64,000 nt of DNA, taken from contig CAIIXF020000011.1 in assembly GCA_903813345.2 (NCBI GenBank), positions 24,236,166 through 24,300,165 on the forward strand, read 5' to 3'. The position numbers and the translations under genes are program-made. The DNA is from Owenia fusiformis (taxonomy: Eukaryota > Annelida > Polychaeta > Sabellida > Oweniidae). Positions 23,601 to 38,600 of the stretch are shown piece after piece; positions within the stretch are counted from its first letter, which is position 1; each line of letters starts with the position of its first letter. A model generated the notes under the pieces. That model was not told the DNA's origin, did no database searches, and saw nothing but the letters and a program-made list of their open reading frames with translations.

Positions 23601-26600
23601 ATTCTCAGAATGGTGAAAAACTGCATGATTTTGAAAGAATTTCTGGCCAGGGGGGGGGGGGCTTCTGCTCCCCCAGCTCCCCCTCTGGCTACGGGCCTGA
23701 CATTCCTATATTGATTCATGTACTTTCTGTTCACGATTACGTCGTGAAAAACTGTGTTAGCTTAAACTCTCTATTATGAACCAAAATTGATTTGTTGCCT
23801 GTCTGTCATCCTCCGAACACAGGCCTTCAGTTTAATCAGTCAGTTTATTCGGGTGCTTCCAAATTGGTTATAGCAGGGGGAAGAAGGAGGAACGGATTCT
23901 GGACACCTGCTAAGGAGGATGCCTTTCTTTCGTCCAAAAGCAATGTATATCATATAATGTTTAGTTCGAAATTCTTGTACATGTGTCTAAAAAATAAAAT
24001 GAAAATGAAAAACATTAAGGGGTTGATTTTGCTAATGTCAGACTTTAACCCATGCCCAGAAGAATTCCATTTGTACACAAAAATAAATAATTATCGATCG
24101 ATATATTCTACCTTGTCTCTAATACCATAAAATACTTTCAGGATGCAGTGAAACAGTCCCAGAATTCACCACTAGAAATGTCACATGCAAATGGGCATGT
24201 GAGGTCTCCGAGAAATTCTGCCCGATTATTTTCAGAAAACAGACCAAACCGAACATGTACAAAAAGATGACGTGTGATTTATGTCTACAAAAGAACAGCT
24301 GGTTGTTATTGAACGAGACTATAACTCCAAAGAGTATGAGAGGAGTATTAGTTGTACATTACCCGCCAGGAGATTTTTACTTGGAAAAATACTGCTGTAA
24401 AAAGTGTAAACCAATGAGAAGACGTTCAGGACTGAGATGTAAAAAATGTCAGTATGTAAGGTGGTTGTTGGGTACTAACCCTCACTTTACCCAAGTGATA
24501 TATCCGGGAGATGAAGAGGAAATAAAAATTGCAACATCGAGGAAATGAGTGGGATCTCACAATAGAAGAGGCGAACCTTATAAGTATATTTATATGGGAC
24601 ATAATTTCAATAATTCCATTTGGAAAATGTCCAAACAATTCTGTATGCTCAACCTTTTCTTCTTAAAAACATCTAATAATTTTCTGTAAAATTCTAGTGT
24701 GGTGTGTGGTTAGCTACACACATGACAAAGACAATGTGTGGACAATTACATTTAGGGGGTGAATTGATGAATATTTTCAAAGATTTGCATCAGATTTTCA
24801 GTGGAATTTACTGAAATTGAGTATAATATTCTTGTGTATGGAACAGATCTATACTTTCTCAGGTAACATCACTGTTGAGCAGATAATCAAAAGATGGCGT
24901 ATAACAGTTGTAATATTATTTTGTAAGAAACTTTGAGGAAATAAATCTCCGTACAACCCAAGGTTAACAGAAATTTTTATTCATAATTGTGTTTGATATT
25001 TTCAATCAATGTACAATGAATCTAAGTTTTACTCTCAGAGGCAGCCAGTCTCTGTATTTTTCACCACTCTACTCATTTGGTAATCACTGTAATCAGATCT
25101 ATTTTTTAAAGTCATCAATCACTTGGAGCTCCAAAGTAGTAATAGAAGTATTCTTATCTGATCCTTTCGAAAATTATATTGAAGGTAAAACCAGTTGAGC
25201 GGAACCATGATAAATCAAAACACAGATGGCGTTCCATCAACTACAACAAGATCAGGCCATAAAAAGTAGGTTCTTTGTTTTGTGTCCCCTTGGCGGACAA
25301 TTTGATGTGCGTCAAAATTGACAGTTTTATCACTTTGGCATACGTTGTGTATTTTCTTATTTTTTTGGTTACCTTTGAAATATAATGTTTCATAGCTATG
25401 TTTGAATATATGGTAAATGATCTATAGATATGTGTAATCATGGCAAACTGGTATTTCATCTCATCATCCCATAAAATATGTACATTACCTTGCAAACAAG
25501 TTAGTGTTTTTTCTTGTTCTTGAGCTTGCTTTTGTCCCCTTGCATGATTTAGATTTTGACAGGATGCAAAATAAAGAATCTACTTTTATGGCCTTATTGC
25601 TTTATAATACATGCATTATACAATAAAGAATGCCCAATCTATCCTGTTTTAAAAATACAAAAAAAGAATTGGATTTAGCACTTAATGAAATAATGCAATG
25701 GGCATATAACATAAAAGTGTATCTGATTTATAGAACTTTATAATATTGATGTATTTTTCAAATATGACCTTTATTGATTTTTCAGCTTTTTAAAAGTATG
25801 ATTTTTCTATTTGCATGACTTACTCTTTTGGGGTACCTTATCAACTTCCTTAAAACAATAACTGTCTAATAACAAATTATCTAATGTTCAATCTACCTGT
25901 AAATAAAACAACTATGCTACCATAATTTAAATTATAAATCATATAAATAAAAAAACTTAAATGTTGACAGGAAGCTGTATCCTAGATCATTAGACAAAAT
26001 GCAGTGAAATAAGGTAGGTGGATGAAGTGAGAAAATCCAGAGAAAATAGATATCAAGATTATGGAGTCCTGCACAGAGTATAAACACATATTTATGGGTA
26101 TCACTCATCAAATCTCCCATTTCCATATGGCGCCTCATTCATAATTAACAAGATTGGGAATAACTTTTTATATGTTAAGATGGGTTAGAATGTCTCATAT
26201 TATCTCTATTTAAACTTTTGAGATCTCTGAAGAGCTGAAATATAACAGATCCAGGATAACAGATCATATCAAGGTAATTGTATGCTAATTTTCTCTAATA
26301 AAATTCTTGTCATAAACACACATTTGAATGAAGGACCCATGGTCCTATGCTCACACAGTTTGGAACCTTCAGAGGAATTTATATCCTGACTTTCAAACAA
26401 AAATATTGATTTGGATTTGTAGTCTCGAACTTTGAGAAACTTAGATAGCATAGTTATGTGACCTAGTTTGATGACCTTTGACCTTGAAAATTTTACTTAT
26501 TCAGAGCTCAGTAAGGTCTTTTGTGATTAAGCTGACCAAAATTTACATCCAAAAATCAATTTGAAAAACAACTTTTTTTGACCTTTCGAAGGTCACTGAA

Positions 26601-29600
26601 GGTCAAGTAAAGGTCAAATCCTAAAACTAAAGTCAGATTTGAACTCCTGGCAACTTGTAGATGATTTTCAAAAAAAAATTTGGTCAAGTAAAGGTCAAAT
26701 CCTAAAACTAAAGTCAGATTTGAACTCCTGGCAACTTGTAGATGATTTTCAAAAAAAAATTTGGTCAAATTGAAGCAAGTTGAAAAATAACTTATTTTTA
26801 CTGTTTTTTGACGTCAAATATTTCAAAAACGGTAAAAATTTGATGCTGACATATATTGAGAAATATGTAGGGAATGCTTAAATCTATTAATGATGTAATT
26901 TATTGCAGGAAATGATCAAGTATAAGGCAAACTTTAAGAATCTTGTCAATCACAAAACCTGCCATTGACTTTATACATGAGAAAGTTTCCTGAAAATGAC
27001 TAAGTCCTACTTTTTTTCAAATTTTATAGAGTAAACACCAAAAACCGTAATTCCAAGAGCTTTGAAATCTTCAGAGGACATAAGTTGCTTATACACCAAC
27101 TACTAAAAGTTATTTGAAAGTTCTACTTCAACAAAGTGTCTAGTATTTACAGAAAAGTTGACTTTTTGACGTCAAAATCCGCAATTTCTCGGAAACCGGG
27201 CGAACTTGGGAAATGGCGATGATAGGTCAAATAGGCATTATGGATATGCATAAAATGAATGTGGATATGACTCAATCCGAATAGCAGTTTTAATTTGTGC
27301 GGCCAATGTTGACGGACGGACGGACAGACGGACGGACGGATGGACGGACCAACGGACGGACGGACGGACGCCTGGTCAATCCCATAGGCTCACTATGTGA
27401 GCCAAAAACAACTTACATTTGTCGAAATTTATGTCATACTTCACAAGTTTTGGAATAGGTGGAAAATGTGTCTTTTAGTAAAAATATCAAGTCAATTTTA
27501 AATCATAATTCAAGATCACTTTCATTTCAGAATTCTCATCTCTCCAAATCAGGATGAAGGTGTGGATAATTTTAGCTTTAGTGGCTATAATGATCCATGA
27601 ACAAGGTATATAATACAGCTCATTTTATTTGTTTATTTATTCCATTAGCTTACAATTTAGAATAAAATATACAAGTATTAATTTCAAAAAAACAGTACCA
27701 GCAACTTACATGACAGGAAGTTACATTTGAGTAACAAATGTGAAGTAGGAGTCTCCTGATATAATAATACACCTAACCATTCAATATGATCTCACGGTAC
27801 ATCTTACTCTGAATGTATTCTTCAGGATGCATCAGACGAGAAAACATACAGTCACGAACAGATTTGTATGAAAGTGATGCCATTCGAAATGTCACATGTA
27901 AATGGGCATGCGAGGCCTCAAAGAAATTCTGCCCACTGAAGCATCGAGTGGAAACCTCAGCAAATGTTTACAAGAAGATTGCATGTAAGTTATGCATACA
28001 AAAAGACAGTTGGCTGTTGACTGAACAATTGTTGAACGACACAACTTATGAAGCAGACGGTGGTGACTTTGATGAAACATATTTCTGCTGTAATAAGTGT
28101 AAACCTGCAAGAGCTGGATCTAAATTAAAATGTATAGATTGTGAGTATGTTGCATGGCGGAGGGATCCAAATCCTCAGTTCATCAATCAGGCAGAGGACA
28201 AGCGTTAACTGGTTATTGACATAGGAGAGGGCTTAACAAAAGAGACACAATTTGACATTCAATTTTTGACAGCTTTACCGTACCAAAGATTTATGGATCT
28301 CTTTTGATATATAAACTGTAACTCTGTGGTTAAATAAAGTATCCGTCTGTCTCATCATACTTTGATTTTTAGTTCTTACTTTTTGGTTCAATATAGTGCA
28401 TCTCTGTAACAGTAAGGAAAATACCAGGTATGGTATGATTTTAAACTGTCATAATTTGACAATGAGTATTTACTCACCATAAATTCAAAATGTCTCATCA
28501 AAATAGTAAGTTTTCCTCGAATTGAGATCCCCCAGATAATAAAATCATCAACTGAACTCTCCAATAACCATGGATTAGACCCTTCGTAACATCAACACAT
28601 TTTTTTCAAAATATCTGACTTATTTTCTAAAAAAATGAACTTGTTTTTCTCATTTTAACCACATGGACTTTATTCTGCAATATGTGAGTAACTTCTGAAA
28701 GGGGAAAGGCATTGAAATGTGATAAAGTTAAAAACAGCATATCCCATGTTATTTTCCCATAGGGGAACTCATGTGGTCCATAGATTTCAGCTTAATTTTG
28801 GACACAAAAATTAGAGCCTTAAATGTCATTCTACCATTCAAAGAACTTATGGATATTTTCTTGTGTAATCTATTTATGCAATAAAAATGAGAAAAACAAG
28901 GTCATTTTTTAATAATTAACTTAAAATACTCTGGTATTCAAAGGTTCAAAATAAAGGGTATACCTTAAAAATAAAGTGTATACCTTAAAAACATTTATTC
29001 ATACCTGTGAAACAAGAACAGCTGCTCAAGCCTGTCTCTCCACACAAGTATTTCATTAAGAACCCCAACAAGGGCCTCTGGGTTTATGTTAGTATCCTCA
29101 CTGACTGTTTCTAGATACCCACACACTTTTGTGATCACTGACAATGGTCCAAGGGCACCTAAACAAATGTATATCAAAATCAAGTTTTTCTGGATAGAAT
29201 TAGAATTGAGAGACTGATCCAATGAAACCCTTAAAATCACATTGGACAAGCTATTCTAATTAAATTAAGGTTGTATATATAATTGTAATTATATCACATT
29301 CATGTGATCTCATTGTAATGATCATTATCATTAAAGATCATTATCATCAAAAATCATTATCATTAAAAATCATTATCATTAAAGATCATTATCATTAAAG
29401 ATCATTATCATTAAAGATCATTATCATTAAAGATCATTATCAATAAAGATCATTATCATTGAAGATCATTATCATTAAAGATCATTATCATCAAAAATCA
29501 TTATCATTAAAAATCATTATCATTAAAGATCATTATCATTAAAGATCATTATCATTAAAGATCATTATCATTAAAGATCATTATCAATAAAGATCATTAT

Positions 29601-32600
29601 CATTAAAGATCATTATCAATAAAGATCATTATCATTATCAATAAAGATCATTATCATTAAAGATCATTAAAATAGGAATATGATGGAAGTGATAGTCAAT
29701 TAGAGTTATCAAAAAAATGGGACCAAGAACAAGGCACAGGAAGTGAACGAGATCACACCATCAAATAGGCAGACACTATGAACCAGGAAAACTGTTCTCC
29801 TATTATGTTTACAAATTTCAAGAACAAGAAAACAAGATGGCAGCCCAAAAGTTAATCAGCTCTAGTACTTGATATCCTCTATCATTTGTGTAAATTTGAA
29901 GGAAATCCAATGAGCTGTTTTCCTGAAATGGCGATGACAAGATTTTTCGAAAAACCTTCAAAATGGCCGCCAGAAAACAAGATGGCCACCCAAAAGTTAA
30001 TCAGCTCTAGTACTTCATATGCTCTATCATCTCTGCGAATTTGGAGAAAATCTGATGAGCAGTTTTCCTTAAACGGCGATGACAAAAAGTGGGACGATCA
30101 CGATCACGATCACGACCAGTATGACGACTATATCCCACCGATGGTGTGATAAAAAATGTTCCCATTGAGAGGAATTAGGGTAAGAGAAATGTTTAGAAAT
30201 ACAGGTTTTACTGTACTTCATCTTTCTCACAACCAGTGGATGTGTGATGTGTGTCGGGAGGGGCAAAGACTACTTACCATCAATGTTGGTGATGTTCTCT
30301 GGAGGACAGCTTATAACCTTAGCCACCATAAAGTCCACCATCTGAAGCTGTTGGTAGAGTTTTATATGTGACAGTGTGCTTTCTATAGTGTGTAGGCAAG
30401 CATCATCAAGGGTGGAAAATCTAAAATTAACATGGAAATACTGTATACTTGTTTTTAAGATGAAATACTGCAACTGCCTGACTGGCAATGGTAACCACTC
30501 ACTTTTGGCATCAACTTTATATATTTCTTCATGGGAGCTGGTGAATCTGAAATGTAATTTTGGGACATGAAATATTGACAAGGGGTCCATTTTTGGAACC
30601 ATCACAATTTACAACTTTTGCTGCAAGAATAACGCAGATGCGAGTAGGTAGTTACCAGTTTCACCACCAGGTGGCTCGTTCGGGTCAGATAGCATGGCGG
30701 GTATAGTAGAAAGTTCCCTTTAACTTAAATTACATCTGTTTTAGTAGTTCAATTTTCATATAACCCTTATGTATCTAATAGTTATGCAAATCAAAATATG
30801 TCCAGTAAATGAAAATGTTATCTGACCAATACAAGAAAAGATATTCCACTTTTTGTGATTTCATAACATGGGCTCTATGGAGAATCAACCCGAACTAGAA
30901 GTCACACTTTCAAAAATAATTAAATTTTCAAACTTGATAAACAATTTTCGAAACCATATTTCTAGATGTACTTTTACATGTAGATTTCAAATATAACATC
31001 GCTTTAACTGAATTTTGAATATTTAATGGCGTAACTCAAGATTTTTTCTACTCGCATCTAGTCTATTGTAAGTTTCAATTTTACCAAAAAGAGATCCCTG
31101 GTTCCCAATGTTAACAAAAAATGTGTTCTGTGAATTTTGTTGTGGTTAGGGAGAATATTTGGTAACATCAATTAACTTATAAGAATTTATTAAGTTATAA
31201 GAAGTTTTTGAAAAATGACACAAAACGATTTTGGCCCGCCCCATACCTATAAATCAAACATACCTATCAAGGCCTCCCAACTTTGCAACAATATCAATGC
31301 TAGCACCGCCATCTTTATTCAGGTGTCCTAGGACAAGACCAAGCGCCACAGACCAGAGATTGCCATTAGTAAGTGACCTGCAGGTGATAAAGAAATGTTC
31401 ATAATTAGCAATAAACAAAACTGTACTAACAAATCTCCCAAAGTACTCAAATTTTATTAAAAAATTGCCAGTTTTAAATCATTACGATAACTGCACTTCA
31501 TTTGTCTTGATCTTTCCAAAGTCTCTTGCAAACGACAGATAAGAGGGGTTTTGGTAAACCAGAATGGTCTTAAATTGGAAAAGGAAAAGTTCCATAGATA
31601 TACACAAGGAAAAAGTCTAGAGTGCAATGTACTAAAATACATATTCACTATTCAGTACATTAAAATATTTTCTAGTAGTCCAAGAATGGAATAATCATAA
31701 ATAAAGTAATTTGATTGATTGCTGAAATAGTATTAAAATCAAAAGCTATACCTTTTTAGAAGTCCATCAATGAGAGTGCTGCAGACAGTATGATCTGAGT
31801 TGTCTAATATTTTGATTAAGTTGTTTTCCATAAATAAGCACACTTGAGAGAGTTCGGTGTCATTAAGCTGCTGTTTCTTGTCACCCAACATTGCATTGCA
31901 CAAAGAGACCCCATAGCTTAGATCTAATAAGGCTTCAATCATTAGGTCATTATCGGAATGCTGTTGTCTGGGTTTTGTAATTCTCTCAACTAAGATAGTT
32001 GATGTAAATGCTATAGTTGATATGCATGGTGTGATATAACTGTTCACATAGGCATCTGATTGGTCAATTTTATCTTCTGCTCCAAAGGTCAAGGTCAGAT
32101 CACTATTGATTAATGGTATGATTTTCCATTGAGAGTTGTGACCATGTGACATTGGGATGGTAAGAAGTTCAAGTAAAGGTTGAATGGAAGGGTCAGCAAG
32201 GTCAAGGTCATCCTCACCAGCAGTATGTGGAAGGTTGGATAGGAACATTTCCACCAGTTGTAATCCAACTTTGGACAGAGACGTCACTCTGGAATGAGAA
32301 AATATGAAATATCTGAATGTTCATGAATCTAACAACTTTACCTTGCCTGTTCACTAAATTACTTTGATTTAGGACCCATGACTTATTAATTGAGAATTGG
32401 ACATTCTAAAGAAAGAAACCAAATTAGGAAAACATTTTGGAATAAAACATTTTCAAATATTACAAATCATACATGGCAAAGATTATATTACAATATTGTT
32501 TGAACAGAAACTCAACTGAGGTTAAACAGAACAATTTAGCAACTAGTTTATTCAAATTTTGGAAAGAAAAGCATAAAGACCCCACCCCTGTAGACAAAAG

Positions 32601-35600
32601 ATGGGTACCTGTTGAACTTAGTGCAGTAGCTAGATAGCTGGTGTCTTAATTCCTGAGTAGCTTTGTAGAAGAATCCCTCTTCATGTATAAAACCACCCTT
32701 CTGTCTTACTAGAGAGGAGACTCCCTCACACCATGTATGGTTCACTTTCTTGTATGTATCACCTATAGATTTAAAAAAGCATGGATTGGAATTGTGACAA
32801 CTTTTTATTTCATCATTAACAATCAGAATTACCAAATTGTTAGCATTTGAATGGGTCCTACAATTAGTAGGGTACAAAAGATATAGCAGCATTAAAAGTA
32901 TTTGGGGTAGCTTTGTACTGGGCTCACATGATGTTGTGTTACTAGGGACAAAAATTTCAAAATTGCCACCTTAAAGATTACCCAGAATGTCCAAAGATGA
33001 AGCATTTAAAGTACAATTTCATACCAAGAAACATCCCTGAAAATTTCAAATTGATCCATGCTCAAAACATGCAGAGAAGACTTTACAGACAAGATTTTAG
33101 GATGGAAAATCCCAAAATGATTTTTCCCAAAATTTTTGAAGATTTCTTTTTATAAAATCATGTATCTCATAAAATTTCTGTTAACAGTAACAAAGGGCTT
33201 TTACTGTTACAATGCAGGACATCTGAATTCAATTATTTGTAAAGCTACCAAATGCCCAATTAGTGAATTTTGAAAACATAATTGAGAGTCAAAGAGGGAC
33301 TTTCTTGTATAGATAATAAACAAAAGTAACTTAAAACTGGAATTGTATTGACAGAGGTTTAAAAATGTGTCGTATTTCACATGTTGTATAATAGAATCAA
33401 TCTAGTTCAATAAATATTGATGATATTTCAGCTTGTTGAAGATCAATTACTGAAAAGTCGAAGAGGTGAGTAAAAGAGGTTGAGATGATCTCAATATAGT
33501 CTGACATATGAAGCTTTTTGAAATAGAATCTCATTTGTATTGTTTTATTAGATCTCAATGTCAATGACAAGATGATATCATTGATTTTTGCGATAAACCA
33601 ATACAAGACATAGAGTAAAAATCAATATGGTCTCCAATTGCTTCAACCTTTTCAGAATGTTCTTTCCTTTTTCAAGTTAATATCTATTTCTAAGGTAGAG
33701 ATTCAAAGGTGGATTGGATCGAGTGGATTGGATTCATGTAAAAGGTGGAATAAATGCTCTTTGGGGTCTGTACATAACCCAACTAATAATTTAACATTTG
33801 TGGCTATACATTCAAGTTGTCAGAGTCAATTTACTTCAATCTTACTGGTAATACCTTTACTATTAAACGCTATCATTTGAATTTAATTTTTCAAAAATCA
33901 TTTAATAGGAAGCTGTAATTGTAATGTGCTCGCTCTAATTAGAGTATTTGTAAGATGAGGGGAATCTAGAACTCGTCCAATGGGCATCAAGGTATGGAGT
34001 AAAGTAAGGCAAATGCATTGATCAGAACTGACTAAAGTCTTTTGTTAGTATCCTCCAACAATACATGCTAAAGAAATATTTCAATTATTACATATCGATT
34101 ATCTTCAATACAATAATATTCTATTCACTAAAAGGTAACATTTTTGACTAATTAAGATAAATTGAAGTTTATTTTATTAACCTTGAACTCTCATTGGCAA
34201 ATGATTTATAGTTTTACTAAGTCTTAGGATCAGTTTGCCGAAATGCATTTGATACTAATCATTCCACTTTGATCTTAAATGCACACATATCGAATACAGG
34301 GTACTGAATAAATATCATAAAGATGCCAAATATTGGACATAAAAATCCATTGATAATATTGGAAACTATCATTTTGAAACAGCAGTTAAACTAGTTCAAT
34401 TTATTAAGCAACTACCTGCTGCTGTAAAAGAACGTTTCAATGATTTCCAAAATGGACTACGAGTACTTCTACCAGTACCAGTACTGCAGTCAAACACCTT
34501 GAATTTCTCAGTACATATTGCATACACACAATTCTATCATACCTGTAAGTTTGGGTATATCCTGCAGACTGATCTTAAAGAGTGACAGGAGAAGGTCTTC
34601 TGTTGATGCCATCATCAAACAACCCTGAAATATACAAGTTAATTACTTTCCTGAGCTCATTGTCGCACGATCATGTCACTAAAGGGTGTACATTTTTTTA
34701 AATATGCTAAAACATTTAAATGACCAACTAAACATGACATTGTATTATTGAAATAGTGGTTATTTGTTCAATCTTCACAATGATGTTGAAAAGATAATGT
34801 GGTTTGCACTGTATGGTGGAATATTTGATTAGAAAAATTTCAACTTTTATTTCAAAAATGGTGGGGCGCGGGCGGGAGTTTGAATAAAACCTGACAACTT
34901 TTTCCCCCAATTTCTTTTTTTCCAGAAATCTCTTAAATAAATTTTAAAGTCATGAAAAATAGTAAATAATAAAAATATATTCTCAAACTTTACACGGGGC
35001 CTTGATTTTTCCAAAAAGTGGGGACAACGAAGCATACTCAAAAAACTTTTTTAGTATCCATTATTCTCATAGGGACTTTTTAGAGAGTTTTCATTTAAAT
35101 GTGACAAACAGATCAGAAATATTGTACATAAAGACATGTAGGCATGACTCAAAGATGAATAAGGCTTTAACACCTGCCATTTGTTGCAGAATGCAGATGC
35201 CAACCACTGAGTGTTGTTACAAACTCCGAACAGTGTTACAGACCCTAGCCTATGACACTAAATGAATACCAGGTATATCCATTGGTTATCCGTTCAATAT
35301 CATTGAGAGCGATGTTGGTTCCCAACATATGATTATGTATTCAATATAAATCGAACAACAAAATAATATTGATTTTAATGATTGATCAACTTGTCAACTT
35401 CACAGGAAACATCAAATAGCAAACAGAGGAAATAAAATCTCTAATCAGGAAAACAGCAAATATTTTGAATGGATTGTTTGTCAAACATGTAATAATTCCT
35501 AATTCAAGGACTTTATTTCAGAAACATTTCAACAGAATATTATTATTATGGATTCCTGGTATTTACCTTACCTTTACATTACTGAAGAAATTGTGTGCGA

Positions 35601-38600
35601 TGTCACACACAAATGATACGCATCTATTCACTTGCACTGGTTGGTAGTTCTCAGATCTGTCACCAGAGGGTAGTGCTTTCATAATTTCAGCGAGAATCTG
35701 ATCGACATATTTTTGATCAATCAGTGGCTCTGAAAATACATAATGTTAGATTTAAGGATTTAAGCCATGGACTCAGTGCATTGTGTGCTGAACCATTCCA
35801 CGAAGAGCTTGTTTCCAAATCTTTACATGACCCCACCACAATACATTGAGTCTTGGGCTTAAATTCTTTGCACACATTGCAAAATATTTTCTATAAAATA
35901 AAAGATGCCAATCACTTAAGGAACATATTTTCATTGAAACTCAAATTTCAATCTCAATCGCTTAGCAACTGTACAACAAATGCTTTATTGATATTTCACA
36001 CACTGTTCATTATGTGCATACTCTGTTCCGATTGGCTGGAATCAGACACACCTTGCCTAACTATGTGTGAACAATCTTTTTTACTTGCTCTTGCCATATA
36101 TCTGTCTTAATATACAATGTTTATGTTTATATAAGTAATATTCTGAAAAAAAGAAAAATAACATACATTTTATAATGCATTCTGGGTAAATTGATTAAGC
36201 CAAAGTTAGAACCATTAAGTGATTAATAAATGATGTGATTTAAGAATTTCTGTGACTGATATATCTACTGTCACTCTGGGTATTCAATTAATAATCAGGT
36301 TTAATAAATTTAAGTTTCAAAATATTCAATTGTAAGATGGATCCTGATAACGAGAGTTTTTATGACATTTTCATACGTTAGTTACCACTAACGTTAACTC
36401 TTAGTTTTAGAACAATAAATTGAAGACCTATGAGACCCTAAACCCTCATACAATATAATATTGATATGTACTCATGTATATTGACTTCATCATAAGAATG
36501 TTTTACCCTTTCTTTTAAAGATAGAATAATCGAGCATTATTTGTGTGGATTCAATTGATTATTGGAGCAATGTGTTCAATAGATGTAAACACAGAAAAGT
36601 CAGTCCAAGGTGAACGAAGTGTTCACGATGGCTGCACGTGGAAATTACGTATTCAGGATCCTTACAAGGCCACAAAGAATGGATATTGGATTGGAAGATG
36701 TATATAAAAATGTTAATTTAGGAAGCATCTAAACAGCATTAGAGTTTAAATGTGGATTTATGCTTTTGAAGGTTGTATATAACTACATGCAGACACTCCA
36801 AGTGAACACGAGTACAAATCTTGACTCTGATTATTTCAAAATCCATCAAAATCTTGACAATCCATGGGTTGCACCCCGCGGGTTGCAATCGCCACGATAC
36901 ACAATTTAAACCATGAAGAATAATATTGAGGTATTGAAAATTGAGGTGAAAAAATTTAGAGCATTTATTGGGCACATTTTCTGAAAAATTCAAAAGATTC
37001 TGTTCGGTGACCTTTCCTAAGCGCCTACTTTTAGCTATTTTTCAGTCACATTTTCAGAGGGCTGAAAAGGTTATTTCATCATGTTTAGGGTCATTCTGAC
37101 CATTTCAATTGTGTTCCTGGCCATGTAAATGATATGTGGAACTAGTTAAACTGACTGGAGGTCAAAACAGAACTCTGTTATCTAGATTCGAAAATTTTTC
37201 AAAATCCAGCATGGTTTTGTCACTTTGTTTTGTCACTTCCTGTTAACTACCACCGCACCTTAAATTCACATAGTTTCTAACTGCTATTGTTTGTTGAACT
37301 TTCATAATATACTTTTTTGTAAAGTTTTCATTTTCTCTAGGAATTTTATCACAAATTTTATTTCATCAAAATTAATGTTCTCATTTCCTGTTGTGAGTAA
37401 ACATACCATTTTCAACCTTTTGTCCAGACCAGGTCGAAACAGATATTTTCAATAAGAGCATATCAATGTTTTTTTGCCAATCGATCCCTGGACCTTTGAA
37501 AAACTGTGGAAATCCATATCCAATAACGATACAATGTACATCTTGCAGTTTAACATTTCACATATGGCAACCATCAGCAACGAACAATACAAGTGATAAC
37601 AAACTGTACAAAACATGTTTGATTGTGTTCACATCTAGAAAAAACAGCAACTTTCTGGGTAGCAACTCCCATTGAACAAAGCATATTATTGAATCACTTG
37701 AAATTTTTAACGTTTCATGATGGAAATAACCAAATAGCAGTATCTTAATGTCTAATTTTGTCAAAATTTAAACCCATAATGTGATATGACACCATATTGG
37801 ATATTATCAAGATTCTTTGCCCTTATGGCATTCAGACTCTTGATGTGGACCCAATCCTTAATAACTCGGTATTTATATTTCTTATAAAAAAGCGACTACT
37901 GTATTTTGAATTCAGAGACCGTTTTAAGGTATATGAGATATCATTGAAAATGGTGGTCATTTTGAATTCAGTGGCCATATCAATTTTTTTCAAGGTCCTA
38001 TATGCTCATAAGGCAGTAGTCTATTTTGAACCATATCTGAATGTATATAAATTATTGCATGGACACACGAATGGACAGATGGAGGTCTTCTCAAAATCCC
38101 TTTTTGTTCAATGGGATAATTAAAAACTGCACTAATGTTAGATTTGATTCCTGCACTCCATCTTTCAATTTTTGGACAACAGGACAATATGTATGTACAT
38201 ACATTTATGGGCTTAGGGAAATATGCTCCCATTCCGGCTATGTATGGAGATATAGGCTGGATACCACCATGTGTTAGGCACCATGTTGAAATGGCTCGTT
38301 TATTCATCCGACTTAGTGACTGCCAAGAACAAGAATTACTTGAAGAATATTTGACTTTGACTATGCCAATGCTGAAAAAGGCCATAGAGGATGGTGTAAA
38401 GAGGTTAAAGATATATTTAAAAATTCTAACCTCTTAGACCTCTATAATGAACGTTTCTTTAATAATTCAAGTGCAAGGTCAACATAAAAAACTGTAAAAG
38501 ATTCTGAAATGAATCGCTTTAAACATAAATGGACAGTTCAAATAACTTCAATGCCAAAGTTACGTACATATAAGTTAATTAAAGACAATTTTGGTACTGA

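Noticed and set aside
27300-27380. (GGAC)n runs considered as a CRISPR-like or coding repeat
   Set aside because: Short imperfect tetranucleotide repeat at the end of a transposon-like unit in an animal genome; no spacers.
37797-38123. 108-codon plus-strand frame
   Set aside because: No recognisable motif and hydrophobic low-complexity content; it lies just before the LINE remnant and does not continue it in frame.
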